This document shows positions 1-12,071 of a stretch of DNA of 64,000 nucleotides, one piece after another. A program made the translations under genes and the position numbers. The notes below the pieces were generated by a model. That model ran no database searches. It saw only the letters and a list, made by a program, of their open reading frames with translations, and was not told the origin of the DNA. The stretch is taken from NCBI RefSeq assembly GCF_037975245.1, contig NC_092565.1, positions 18,577,999 through 18,641,998 on the forward strand, read 5' to 3'. Source of the stretch: Apostichopus japonicus (Eukaryota > Echinodermata > Holothuroidea > Aspidochirotida > Stichopodidae). The stretch's first letter is position 1; the number at the start of each line of letters is the position of its first letter.

Positions 1-520
1 GATTCCATCATACCTGACCGACATAAAAAGACACATCACAAATACCACCCCTGCTAGACCATTAGGGAAATTTTACTGCAAATAGAGACAAAAAGTGTTT
101 GCAACGATCTGCCAAGGTTCCAAATAAATCCCTTTAAGATAAACAGGCAATTGCAGGCATAATTATCCAAGTTTTTTTTACCTCTGAACTTTACATATCT
201 GAGTGGTACTTCTCTAGGCAACTGCAGTTACTCTGTTGGCCCAACCAATGTGTACTTTTCAGCGACCAAAAGAGGACACTTTGGACCCATTCGATTAGTT
301 TACCGAAGGTTCTATGATTTAAACAAAAGGGCAAACTTGCTCCGCCTACACACATCTATATCTTATATGGTAAGATGTATGTTAATACCCTCTATCACGA
401 GGAAACAGGCAGCTATCTAGCAAAGACTGACACAGGCTCACACATGACATTCCCCTAATAATGCTAAATATTCCAAGCTTTGAATCATTCAAACATAATG
501 AGCAGTTATATTACCATGTT

Positions 521-888
521 CATAGCCGTAGGAGCCCAGTGTGATTTGGGGGGGCTGTAACAACTTGCTCGAAAAATATAACCAAAATTTCAACATCTTA
601 ATCTCCATATCATATAGGCATGTATCAGTTATTGCATCGCAATTCAACAACATACAATCATACGCCGTGTTATTACCGTTCCATATCGGTTAGAATTTTC
701 GGGAAGTCGTTACAATAATAATGATAATAATAATATAAGTTTAACCATTGAAAAACACATTGCAATATATTTTTCTTTCAGTAGGTGCCCGAAAAATTCT
801 CCTCATATTGCCCGAAATTTCACAAAAATATTTGCTTGGGGGGGCTGCAGCCCCCCCCAAGCCCCCCCCCCCGCCTCCTACGCCTATG
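521..888. mobile_element. hAT-like MITE, family A copy 1
   Basis: The element begins CATAGCCGTAGGAG and ends CTCCTACGCCTATG, an inverted terminal repeat of 14 bases with one mismatch. It is flanked by the perfect 8-bp duplication ACCATGTT (513-520 and 889-896). Eight-base target duplications are typical of hAT transposons. It is 368 bp, has no coding capacity, carries a G-tract after the left end and a C-tract before the right end, and matches the copy at 11726. Confidence 0.85.
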
Positions 889-896
889 ACCATGTT

Positions 897-2040
897 GGCG
901 GAGTAACTATGAAAACTTCCGATAACCGTGTGACAGCTAGGGGTTTAATCTGCCAACATGCTGCAACCTTCTGCTTCAAGGATGTATCAAATAAATGATT
1001 TTATAAATAAGTGTTAAGTACTCTATAGTGTTGCAACTTTGCATATCCTTTTGTCTACTATCCCAAATTTATGGATCCTTCAAATCATGAAAAGTCTGAC
1101 CATCATTTGAAAGATGACAAGACATTTGAGAATACATCTTGAATAAATCTTTTGTACATTTGATTGTACTGCACCTCAATAAAAAAAATAATAATAAATG
1201 AAACTTATATAGCGCCAAATCAGTAGACAAAAGTAACTGCTCAAGGCACTTTACAAAGAAAGCAAATAAATTTACAAAAGAACAAGTGAAAAAATGATTA
1301 ATCTTCTCAAGTTAAGAACAATTATTTAAGAATTTATTATAAGTTTGTATCTTTTATAACTTTGAAAGAGGCTAAGTTGACCTTTGACCTGTAGCGCCAA
1401 CTTTCTCTGAAACTTTTCTTGTTAATCCGCCGTCTTGTTTACAAAAGAAAAAAAGAAAATGTTATAAAGTAAATGACTTTTAGCTTTCCGTCTTTGAAGT
1501 TTTTTATCCAAAATACATAATGAAATACCCAATAAAACTTTTTCACAGGTAGTTTTGTTGTTATTATTTCCCATCAAAAAGTGTTTTTCTAAAGCAGAAA
1601 GTTGAACTAAAACTGCTCGAGTGAAGCATCCATAGGATAACTAATGGAGGCTACACAAAGTGTCGTAGTAGTTACAGTAACAAAAAAGCTAGGCCTAACG
1701 TTAGCTAGGCTTGGGCCTAAGTAATGCTGGACACCACTGACGAAATGAATACCATAATCACAACTTGACAGTTGACACTAGTGATCTCTAAATTAGTCTA
1801 GAAGTGGAAATTTTCAAATCACCTCGACTTCACAACGAGAACAAAATTCTTTTACTGTTTATATATATTATATTTTGTGCACCCAGATTTTTTGTCGGAG
1901 ATCTTAGCCCCCTATCGGGGACCTATTCCCCCACGTGTCGGGGAAATCATGGCGCCAGCCCTGTTTTAATGATAACATAGATATATGAGGAACAAAAATG
2001 TATGGAACTTAGAATGTTGTTATCTTTTTGTCAAGAGCAC
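897..2040. other. No gene; AT-rich, with a dispersed-repeat motif near 1200
   Basis: No supportable exon. At 1190-1262 there is a segment with ACTTATATAGCGCCAAATC and GCTCAAGGCACTTTACAAAG. This pair of motifs is common in dispersed repeats of marine invertebrates, so it is probably an old element. At 1688-1722 there is a small cluster of AGGCCTAA motifs. At 1880-1965 a GGGG/CCCC-rich piece ending GGCGCCAGCCCTG resembles an eroded element end. Confidence 0.4.
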
Positions 2041-2643
2041 AATGGTTTAGGGCCTTTCTGAAGAGAAAACCGATTGTAGCGGAGAGAGTTGGGGAGACTC
2101 TGGGAAAAGAAAGAGCTATGTTAACAGTCGAGTGACTAGAAAAATGGTTCGGAGACTATAAGGCGTATATCAGTTCCGAGGGGGTGGAAAACTGGGAGGA
2201 AATTCTTAATGATGGTAGATGCATTTTCAACTGTGACGAAAGTAGGTTCCACTGGCAGGAAGCATGGAGAAAGTGTTGGCCCCAGGAGAGACAAAGAACA
2301 TCTACCAGTTGAGCAACACTGACAAAAGGCAAATCACCGTCCTGGCCTGTATGACCACTACAGGGTTTTTCTTGGAGCCTATGTTAATCTGCCCGAACAG
2401 CCCCTTTTGTTACGACCCCCTGTAGGGTGCTCCAGGAATGGTGCGTAGGACAATCCTCGAACGGCTGGATTAACACGGAAGTTTTTTACGAATGGATCGC
2501 CATTTTTTTTGACCAAGCCTTAAGAGGGAGGACATCACCCTTCCCTATCATCCTGCTAGTTGACCGGCTCTTACACCACCCTCGAGACCGCAAACTTCTG
2601 TGCCGAAAACAAATCATCCTGTATTGCCTGCCTGCCCATTAAT
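2041..2643 (+). pseudogene. Degenerate Tigger/pogo-type DDE transposase
   Basis: Translated segments in two plus frames match the transposase of Tigger/pogo (jerky-like) elements. At 2229 the first catalytic block reads NCDESRFHW. At 2373 it reads LEPMLICPN...YDPL. After a frameshift near 2415 it continues SSNGWINTEVFYEW (2456), FFDQALRGRT and LLVDRLLHH (2559, second catalytic Asp; the usual form is VDGHxSH). It ends at ILYCLPAH followed by a stop (2641), where the third catalytic Asp region would normally follow. There are stops and frameshifts, so it is dead. I see no terminal repeats. Confidence 0.8.
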
Positions 2644-2645
2644 TC

Positions 2646-4214
2646 ATAGTATGTTCTGCGATCTGAGTCTCTTCTGAGACTCTTCAGAAATTTGTGTATC
2701 ATGGTCTACTGTAATAACTCAAACATATGCCACATCCTACATTTATTGGAGTCTTGTAGGGATTTTAGACATGACTTCCATTTTGCAATCAATTTCTGCA
2801 TTTCTTTCTTTTTCAAATGTACATAGTTTTTCAATACAGCAAAGTTTATTTGTAATAATTTATATATTTTGAACACTCTTGCATTTACTACTTTCAATTC
2901 CATTCGTGCAAATCATTTTCGCAACAATTCATTTTCACATTCTGAACAATTACCAAACATTATTTTTGTAGTTTTTGTAGTTTAAAGGGAAATTCCTCTC
3001 ACCCACGATGTACCGCAAAACGAATATAAACAACATTACCCATGAAATTCATAAATGTTCAATGCTCAATACGTAACATCAAATAGGCTGACCAGTATAG
3101 CAGTTTTCTGGCAGATTTGGGATGAGAGGAATTGCCCATTAATATTTTTGGCTGTAAATGCTACAGTAAAAGTCAGTTTATATTCATTATAATTGAACAA
3201 TTTTAAAATTCACTTTTAAATTTCTATTCCAGTATCCTATATAAATTTGTAATGTTCTTGCCAAATAAAAATGTAGAAATAACAGATTTCCTTTAAAGAG
3301 GCGTCGGGGGAGGGGGACAGCTATGACAGGGGGGCAGTCCGACAGGGGGGCACAAGTTTATATATATGTTTATAGAGGGAAATTCTATCTATATAAAGGG
3401 TGAAGCACGCGAATACATTTTCAGAGCGAAAATTGTATTTTTTTTAGAGGGGTCCCCAACGTTTTTTTTAAAAAATCGTTGTGCGGAATTTCCAAAATAT
3501 CCAACTAGGACTATTCGTATATTCCTGTGAATAACCTAAGTATTTGCAAGTTTCAGTTAAAATTGACCGAAAATCATCCATTTTTCCATGTTTTACTTGT
3601 CAACTTTAACAAATTGTATCTTGCGATTTCTTATACTCCACCGTACAAAATTTGGTATGATTATGAAGACACTAAAATGCCTAATAGAATAACACTGTTT
3701 GTCAGCTTCAATTCTGCATTTTGTGTACTACTTTTGTTATTGGGTGGGTCCACCATGTTCGCTAGCTTTAAGTGAGTTCTACATACACAAAGTCAATGCA
3801 AACCGTTCCCGTACGTCAAACTTAACCAAGTTCTTGAGTCTTTGCCAAACTGGTTCGTATTTAATTTTTGGTTTTGATGATTATTGTAACTTTTGCATTT
3901 ATGATGGCATAAGTGCGTGTGTGCATGTGTGTGTAAGTGCGTTTGTGATGACCAGCAAACAAAATATATCAAGAAGGGAAGGTGAGACCAATTTCATATT
4001 TGGTGTGTAGAAGTACCATGTCATTGAGTACAAGAAGCCTATTGTTTTTGGTGGAGGTCAAAGGTCATTTGGGGTCAAATTATGAAAAATTTGTTAACAT
4101 GACATCTCAAGATGAGAAGCATGGGATGGGGGAGGGGGGTCCCTGCTTTCGGAAAGAAACTATGTTTTCAATTAGTTTGAGCACTTCAAAAGTTGCAATA
4201 GCATTATATTAAAG
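2646..4214. other. No gene; AT-rich DNA
   Basis: Short open frames only, none with coding character. A G-rich tract (3300-3350) with repeated CAGGGGGGCA blocks could be the end of an old transposon. Nothing else is supported. Confidence 0.4.
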
Positions 4215-4610
4215 TTGAGGGGAACACCACCCCTCCTTTTAGATCCCTCCCCAGGACGGTGATCACAAATAGCTTATAAACCTCCTGCTGCCAAAAAATC
4301 CGGATCCACCTCTGTAGTTTTTTGTAGTTTAGGCGGATAACTATAATTAGTTGTGCAAACCGGGCACAAAGTTATCAACAAAACCACAAACGTACCGACC
4401 ATAGGCGTACAAGGTGGGGGTGTTCCCCCCCCCACCAATTCTGAAGACCTAAGAAACAGGCAAAATATCTGTGCAAAAAAGGGCAAATGATAGCACCATT
4501 TTGCATATATAATCACCCAAACCAAAATTTCAAAGGGGAGGGGATACCCCTTTAGACCCCTCCCCCAGGACGACGGTCTGAAATTTGTTGGTTTTCTCTT
4601 TGAAGCAGCC
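4215..4610. repeat. Eroded dispersed repeat with CCCCTCCCC / CCCAGGACGG blocks
   Basis: Two blocks (4225-4262 and 4535-4575) carry AGAYCCCTCCCC(C)AGGACG next to a G-rich run, around a CATAGGCGTAC motif (4402) like hAT ends. The same block appears at about 36130-36180 (reversed), 39070-39115 and 63830-63885. A 126-codon minus frame here (4274-4654) is an accident of this repeat. Confidence 0.5.
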
Positions 4611-4689
4611 CAAAATCCATGTACATAGTCATCATTGGCGTCCACATTAAACACCTAAATAAGCAATCATGTTTTTTTATTGAAAATTT

Positions 4690-6852
4690 CCCGCCTAATT
4701 GACATACATGTGACACTTAAGAACATACTTAAGTGTACTGCTGATCATTCTTAAAGTTAAGAACGATTTCAGTTCAAAGATAAGAATGAATTCTTCTTAA
4801 GTTGCTTTATGAAATAGAAGATTTTAGAATGTTCTTAAAGTTAAGAACAATTACAGACTTAAGAAAGATTATTCTTCTTAAGTCCAAGATAAGAATGTTC
4901 TTAACTATTATGAAATAGGGCCCTGGTAACTTGTTCCATACATAAGAGCCAGAGTATTAAAACGCTTCTGTAACCATAGGTCTTCAGATAAGAATGAATT
5001 CTTCTTAAGTTGCTTTATGAAATAGAAGATAAGAATGTTCTTAAAGTTAAGAACAATTACAGACTTAAGAAAGATTATTCTTTCACAAGTCCAAGATAAG
5101 AATGTTCTTAACTTTTATGAAATAGGGCCCTGGTAACTTGTTCCATAGATAAGAGCCAGAGTATTAAAACGCTTCTGTAACCATAGGTCTTCAGATAAGA
5201 ATGAATTCTTCTTAAGTTGCTTTATGAAATAGAAGATAAGAATGTTCTTAAAGTTAAGAAAAATTACAGACTTAAGAAAGATTATTCTTTCTCAAGTCCA
5301 AGATAAGAATGTTCTTAACTTTTATGAAATAGGGCCCTGGTAACTTGTTCCATAGATAAGAGCCAGAGTATTAAAACGCTTCTGTAACCATAGGTCTTCA
5401 GATAAGAATGAATTCTTCTTAAGTTGCTTTATGAAATAGAAGATAAGAATGTTCTTAAAGTTAAGAACAATTACAGACTTAAGAAAGATTATTCTTTCTC
5501 AAGTCCAAGATAAGAATGTTCTTAACTTTTATGAAATAGGGCCCTGGTAACTTGTTCCATACATAAGAGCCAGAGTATTAAAACGCTTCTGTAACCATAG
5601 GTCTTCAGATAAGAATGAATTCTTCTTAAGTTGCTTTATGAAATAGAAGATAAGAATGTTCTTAAAGTTAAGAACAATTACAGACTTAAGAAAGATTATT
5701 CTTTCTCAAGTCCAAGATAAGAATGTTCTTAACTTTTATGAAATAGGGCCCTGGTAACTCGTTCCATAGATAAGAGCCAGAGTATTAAAACGCTTCTGTA
5801 ACCATAGGTCTTCAGATAAGAATGAATTCTTCTTAAGTTGCTTTATGAAATAGAAGATAAGAATGTTCTTAAAGTTAAGAACAATTACAGACTTAAGAAA
5901 GATTATTCTTTCTCAAGTCCAAGATAAGAATGTTCTTAACTTTTATGAAATAGGGCCCTGGTAACTTGTTCCATAGATAAGAGCCAGAGTATTAAAACGC
6001 TTCTGTAACCATAGGTCTTCAGATAAGAATGAATTCTTCTTAAGTTGCTTTATGAAATAGAAGATAAGAATGTTCTTAAAGTTAAGAACAATTACAGACT
6101 TAAGAAAGATTATTCTTTCTCAAGTCCAAGATAAGAATGTTCTTAACTTTTATGAAATAGGGCCCTGGTAACTTGTTCCATAGATAAGAGCCAGAGTATT
6201 AAAACGCTTCTGTAACCATAGGTCTTCAGATAAGAATGAATTCTTCTTAAGTTGCTTTATGAAATAGAAGATAAGAATGTTCTTAAAGTTAAGAACAATT
6301 ACAGACTTAAGAAAGATTATTCTTTCTCAAGTCCAAGATAAGAATGTTCTTAACTTTTATGAAATAGGGCCCTGGTAACTTGTTCCATAGATAAGAGCCA
6401 GAGTATTAAAACGCTTCTGTAACCATAGGTCTTCAGATAAGAATGAATTCTTCTTAAGTTGCTTTATGAAATAGAAGATAAGAATGTTCTTAAAGTTAAG
6501 AACAATTACAGACTTAAGAAAGATTATTCTTTCTCAAGTCCAAGATAAGAATGTTCTTAACTTTTATGAAATAGGGCCCTGGTAACTTGTTCCATAGATA
6601 AGAGCCAGAGTATTAAAACGCAATTCTGTAACCATAGGTCTTCAGATAAGAACGAATTCTTCTTAAGTTGCTTTATGAAATAGAAGATAAGAATGTTCTT
6701 AAAGTTAAGAACAATTACAGACTTTAAGAAAGATTATTCTTTCTTAAGTCCAAGTCAAGAATGTTCTTAACTTTTATGAAATAGGGCCCTGGTAACTTGT
6801 TCCATAGATAAGAGCCAGAGCATTAAAACGCTTCTGTAACCATAGGTCTTCA
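4690..6852. repeat. 207-bp tandem satellite, ten copies
   Basis: The landmark GGGCCCTGG recurs at 4918, 5125, 5332, 5539, 5746, 5953, 6160, 6367, 6574 and 6784, so the period is 207 bp in eight intervals and 210 in the last. Copies are nearly identical. The first copy is partial at its left and the last is the most diverged (extra AA in the CGCAATTCTG stretch, AAGAACGAATTC). Each unit has several TTCTTAA/TTAAGAA half-sites, including TTCTTAAAGTTAAGAA, so single units can fold into hairpins. Confidence 0.95.
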
Positions 6853-7362
6853 AGGGTGGTTTTGGAACAGTTAGATACAGTTTGTTGGAGGAACGAGAAT
6901 ATATAGGGCAAGAGAAGTTCCTACTGACATGCTGGGACAAAGCATGGACGTATTATTTGGGATACAGTATTGATCCATTTTAAGTGAAGAACAATAATTC
7001 TCAGGCCTAAAATGTCGCTTTGTTAATAATAACTCAAAGTTGACTCCAACATTACTGTGTCGCTATGGAAACAAATACCACAGTATCAGATATATCAAGA
7101 ATCTAAAGGGATTCCTTTCCTTCTCTGTCACTCTATCTCTCTCTCTGTCCTTGGATACATCCACAAAAGTTACATTACTACAAACTGGAGGCCAAAAGAA
7201 CCAAAACTAATCAATTTAATCTTAGGGGACAAATTGCCTGAAACAAATTTTGCTGTTGCATGAGACTGAAGCAAAATTTTAAGCTGTTTGTGAAAAATCT
7301 TGGCAAGTCCTTTGAAAACCACAAAATTTGTCTATCACTCATTTAGAGCCAAGTTATAGAAA

Positions 7363-7391
7363 CAGGGAGTTGTTTCCATAGCAACTCCCTG
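7363..7391. repeat. Inverted repeat with CAGGGAGTTG arms
   Basis: Perfect 10-base arms CAGGGAGTTG (7363-7372) and CAACTCCCTG (7382-7391) around a 9-base loop. The same arm sequence occurs at 19036-19057. Confidence 0.6.
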
Positions 7392-8588
7392 ATAGAACTA
7401 AGTAAGCCACTGTCTATATTGAGGACCAGTGAATGTAAATTTGTTTCAAATGTTGTGCCATTTATAAAAACTCTTTCTTGGCATGTTGAGAATGTGCAAA
7501 ATTTGAGTAAAAATGATCTATAATCATACCCCCTCATGTAAGAGATGAGATTAATTAGTAACTTGGGCGCATGGCCTACTGTACCTATAAAAAAATTCCA
7601 CAAGTGATACTGTCATTTATAAGTTCCCCTGCTTCATGAGAGTAGGAGAAAATATCCTTAAATCTGATCATTTCCCTCATTATCTGTTGGGTTTGTTTTG
7701 TCATCATGGCAGCTATCAAACAAACCCTGTAGGAGAATTGGCAATTTATGCAAAGACTTGGAGTGATATGTTTCTTAGTGAGCCCTGTAAATCTAAGACC
7801 TACTTTTGTATGATTCAAAATATCCTAGAATAGTCTACCTGAATTTAAGGGAAATAAATTTCTGGCTACTATTGGGGGGGGGGGGGAGGGGGGAATTGTG
7901 TAATTTTCTTAACCTTACCAAGTGAACAGAATTGGCATGCTGTTTGGAACATTTTGGAGCATCCGAATTTGGTTTTTATATTGAATATCCATAACTTCCT
8001 TAAGTTTACTGCTAAGACCCTCAACCAGCTGTTTGATACTGACCTTCTTACCCCTAAATCCCTCAAATCCACATTTGTGGTTTTTTTTCCTCTTTTCTAC
8101 AGGCCACATAAAAATGTTGTAACCCCATTTGAGATCATGCTACAGGTTATGAGAAGTTAATTGGTACATATGGTTAAATCCTCAACAATCTTACCTAAAC
8201 ATATTTATGTGTTCAATCTACAGCAGCCTCAGGTGGTGGTACACCTTACCTTTATATACAACTCCAGACAGCAGTTAGATCATCCAGACGATAGAAAAAC
8301 ACCAACTTTATTTTCTAACTTGGCTGGTTAAATGTTCGCAAGGATTTTCTGGAATCGAAGTGCTTGATCTTTGATTCATTGACGACCAACAAAGAAAGCA
8401 AACAAACATCTGTGACTTGGAAACCTTCACGATGTATAAAATTCAAACGTTTACCTATACTTGATCGGATTCGACAAGTTCTTCGAAACATTTGTAAAGG
8501 AATATTTGCTGGACAAATACTGAAAGTCCATAAGCAACTATTTTGTAAACATGTCAAGTATGTCAAAAGGTCAAATCTTGAACCACTT

Positions 8589-8650
8589 TTTTCTTTCTTC
8601 TTCTTCTTCTTCTTCTTCTTCTTCTTCTTCTTTTTCTTGTTCTTCTTTTT
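8589..8650. repeat. (CTT)n microsatellite
   Basis: About 60 bases of TTC/CTT triplets, slightly interrupted at the right end. It makes poly-Lys and poly-Phe frames that are not genes. Confidence 0.9.
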
Positions 8651-11600
8651 AAAGTGGTTTTTTGCTGTGGTTGGTTTTGCAAACATAGCAACATGTACAT
8701 TACCTTTGAGAATTAGGTGAGAACATGATAATATTACCATTTTGTTGCCTTGTGTTTAGTTGGTATTTCAACATACCTCCAGACCGTCTGTTACAATACA
8801 AGCATTGGATCAACAAACACACCATCCACCTCATTATAATAATCAGTAATAATCAGCAGTTATTGTTACGACGCTTAATAAGCGACCAGAAATATGGGAG
8901 AAACCCGCAAGGGCTCATCGATTACAACTTACATGTCGAGGTGGCTTCCAATTCAACATTTTAACTCAACTTTGGAATCTTTTCAATTTTAGAAAGTCAC
9001 TTCTGATGGGAAAACTGTAGATTGCTCTTGGATGAAAAACCCACCTACCTGCCTACTTAGTTAATACAGACCTGAGACATTGACACAAAATGATACGAGA
9101 CCCAAACTGTAATTATAAGCTCAATGAGGTTTCGATGACATCATTAGTGTATGGTTTAAGGTTTTGTGGCATCTCCTAGAAACCAGAAGATGCCACTTGA
9201 TCCTCCTTGAGATATCATCTTTAAAAGTTCCCCACAGTTTGCTGACCTCAAATAACCCTTTACTTCTAAACTCCACTTAATACAAAGAGGGTTCATCTTC
9301 TTCTTAATACTTTCTTGTTAGGTGCAGATAAACTGAATTGAACATTCAACTTCCATCAATGCAAACATAACAGAATATTAATACTCATACATCGGAAATC
9401 AACATATGGAGGTCTACGTTTTTTAATCTATGACATATGGCAACTCGGGAAGACCTTGTCCTTAAAACCTGTAGCTCATAAGGTTTCTCAGTTCCCACGA
9501 AAAAAGTAGGCTTCTTGTCATCACTTTAGAGATGGACCTACTTGCTACGTATTACATTCAACTAAGCTTTTTTTTCGAAACAGACGTACTTTTCGTTTTG
9601 CTTTGGCAAGGAAGAAAAGGACTTGAAATTTGGCTATAAAGTAGTACTTCTGCAAGCTCTATACTAGTTCATTCCTAACTGAGCTGATTTTGAAATCTTT
9701 GCTCCCCAGGCTAGAGCTCTGGGAAATATACATTTCAGACAATCCAAAGCAACTATCAGAGATTGCTCTAGCTTATAGAAGTAAACCAATAACCTTGTAA
9801 TTTACTGGCAATAAGCTAGACTATTTGATATCATTGACCATGGACAGAGTACATTTGCATGCAGAAGCCATTTTCCAAACCTACAGAATTGTCTTTAATT
9901 CATGAACCCCCCCCCCCCAACACCTGTCCTTAATTGTCCTAGCAACTAGCAAATATATTATAGTCATGCAAAAATCAGAACATTCCCCAACCCCCCCTCT
10001 CCCCAACCTCCATCCCCCCAAATCCTCTTCTCCCAATTCCATTCTCCCAATCTCCCAATAAATTAAAATAATAAGCTCAATAATCCCATCTAGTATAATA
10101 AAAGTGTAAACTGCAAAGCTTTTATCACTTCCATCTGTTGTTTATCTTTCCTCCTGTCAAGTGCCTCTCGATGATCTTGGAAAACTTGATCCCATAAAAC
10201 TGAACACTCTACATGACTATAGTATCCATGTCTGGTAGCCCCCACAGTGGAAACTTTCCAATCATATATATGTCCACTGCACTTAAAATCATTTCTAATT
10301 ACCAGCTCTCCCAAAAAGCCCATCAGGCATTCACGCTTTTCAATTTAATATATAAAAAAAAAAAAAATCACAGCAAAAAAAAAAAAAAAACCTTGGTTAG
10401 TAGTCTGTCAATCAAAAAACAATACAATATGAGAAAGTAATACAAGTTTACAAAATATTACCCCAATGGCTGCAGAGTCACGCTTCGTCCATAATCAGAA
10501 TGTCAAAGTTAACACGACAGAAACGCCTGGATGAGAAATTCCATTGCGATCGATTTTATATTCTTTCTCTTTGACTACCTATCACATAAAAATTTGATGC
10601 AAGGAAAGGTGCAAAAATACTGCTCAATTCGTCAATTCACAGCGTTTCATCAGCCACACTTTTAGGACTGAGATGGTTTGGGGCTTATCAAAGGCTCTAC
10701 GAAAAGAAGTATTCTGGTAAAAAAAAAAAGTCTTGATATTTGAAACTCTGAAGGAAAATCTCACTCTCAAAGGAATATGCACAAATAAAAAATAAAAAAA
10801 AAATGTTAAAACATTGTAATGGTACATACTGTACTTTAATACTTACATGGAATGTGGAAAAACAAACCAAGTGACTGATTAATATTGAAAATAGGATAAA
10901 GATTTACTGCAAGAAGATATCTGAGCAAACTTTGAGCTTGGTATTACATAACAACATTATGTTACATCCTGGATTCAGACAGTTTCAAAAGAGAAAAGAC
11001 AGAAGTTGAATTTTTGAAGCATCTAATTTGAAAGCCTCACCATTCTGTCTCTCACCAAAAGGCTGGGATGCATATCTATTGGAATGGTGGGGAGGTACAA
11101 GGAGATGGAAGAGAGGACCATTAAATCTTCCAAATGACCATTAACTTAAACTACAGGTTCTACAAAGGTTATCAGGAGAGGACATGGAGGTAGTCCTAAA
11201 ACAAGCCTAAGTTAGAATGTGGACTGTACCACTGTACAGCTGTTACTGTACTGTAAGTAGTAAATTGAGAACATGTGGCAAATTCTTTCCACGCTAAAAC
11301 CTCCCATAATACATGAATGAGTAGGACAAACAGAAGCTCCTTTAGCCAGCTTTGATACATTTCCTGCTATTAAATCCACCGACCCGGTCTCACTTGTTAC
11401 CACACAGCGTGTACCTATAACTTTGGCAGGTTATTTTCAAAGTTTGTAGTTCTGCACTGGCACAGTATTCTACAAGGCCTGGATCGACAATTGGCACTGT
11501 AGACACACAGTAGATATATGTTTTCATTTGCTATTCAATGATGCACAATTATTAGAAATTCAACCAAACCAGCATCTGTTAATAATAATAATAATAAATG

Positions 11601-11725
11601 TAGACTGTTTAGCAAGTCAATACCAGTAATGTAGCATAGCAATAAAGATACTAAACCATGATTACTCATACTCATTTTCAGAGCCTTTTACTCAAACTCA
11701 TACCAAGGGGAATGTTACTGGCTCC

Positions 11726-12063
11726 CATAGGCATAGGAGCCCAATTTGATTTGGGGGTGGCTGTAACGACTTGCCCGAAAAATAACATCTTACTGTGCAT
11801 ATCATATAAGCATGCATCGGTTATTACATCGCATGCCAATAATATACAATCATTTGCCGTGTTATTACCCTTCCATATTGGTTAGAATTATTGGGCAAGT
11901 CGTTACAATAATCATGATAATAATATCAGTTTAACCATTGAACAACACATTGCAAATTATTTTTCTTTCAGTAGGTGCCCGAAAAATTCATATTGCCCGA
12001 ATTTTCACAAAAATTTTGGGTTGGGGGGCTGCAGCCCCCCCCCCCCCGCCTCCTATGCCTACG
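11726..12063. mobile_element. hAT-like MITE, family A copy 2
   Basis: Begins CATAGGCATAGGAG and ends CTCCTATGCCTACG, flanked by the perfect 8-bp duplication CTGGCTCC (11718-11725 and 12064-12071). It has the same internal order as copy 1 (TTGATTTGGGGG near the left end, TTTTTCTTTCAGTAGGTGCC near the right third, poly-C before the right end) but is 30 bases shorter. Non-coding. Confidence 0.85.
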
Positions 12064-12071
12064 CTGGCTCC

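Larger units (their letters stand above)
6853..11717. other. No gene; AT-rich with microsatellite and homopolymers
   Basis: No exon with coding character. Poly-G (7874-7885), CTT microsatellite (8589-8650), poly-C (9906-9919) and poly-A (10353, 10376) runs are present. The longer open frames here come from the CTT tract. Confidence 0.4.

Noticed and set aside
4274-4654. 126-codon minus-strand frame
   Set aside because: Lies across G/C-rich transposon remnants and has no domain-like sequence.
4690-6852. CRISPR-like regular repeats
   Set aside because: The 207-bp units are contiguous without unique spacers, in clearly eukaryotic DNA: a satellite.
7370-7383. X-box (RFX site)-like GTTTCCATAGCAAC
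   Set aside because: A single loose match far from any gene; it is explained by the local inverted repeat.
8315-8740. 141-codon minus and 118-codon plus frames
   Set aside because: Held open by the CTT microsatellite (poly-Lys/poly-Phe).
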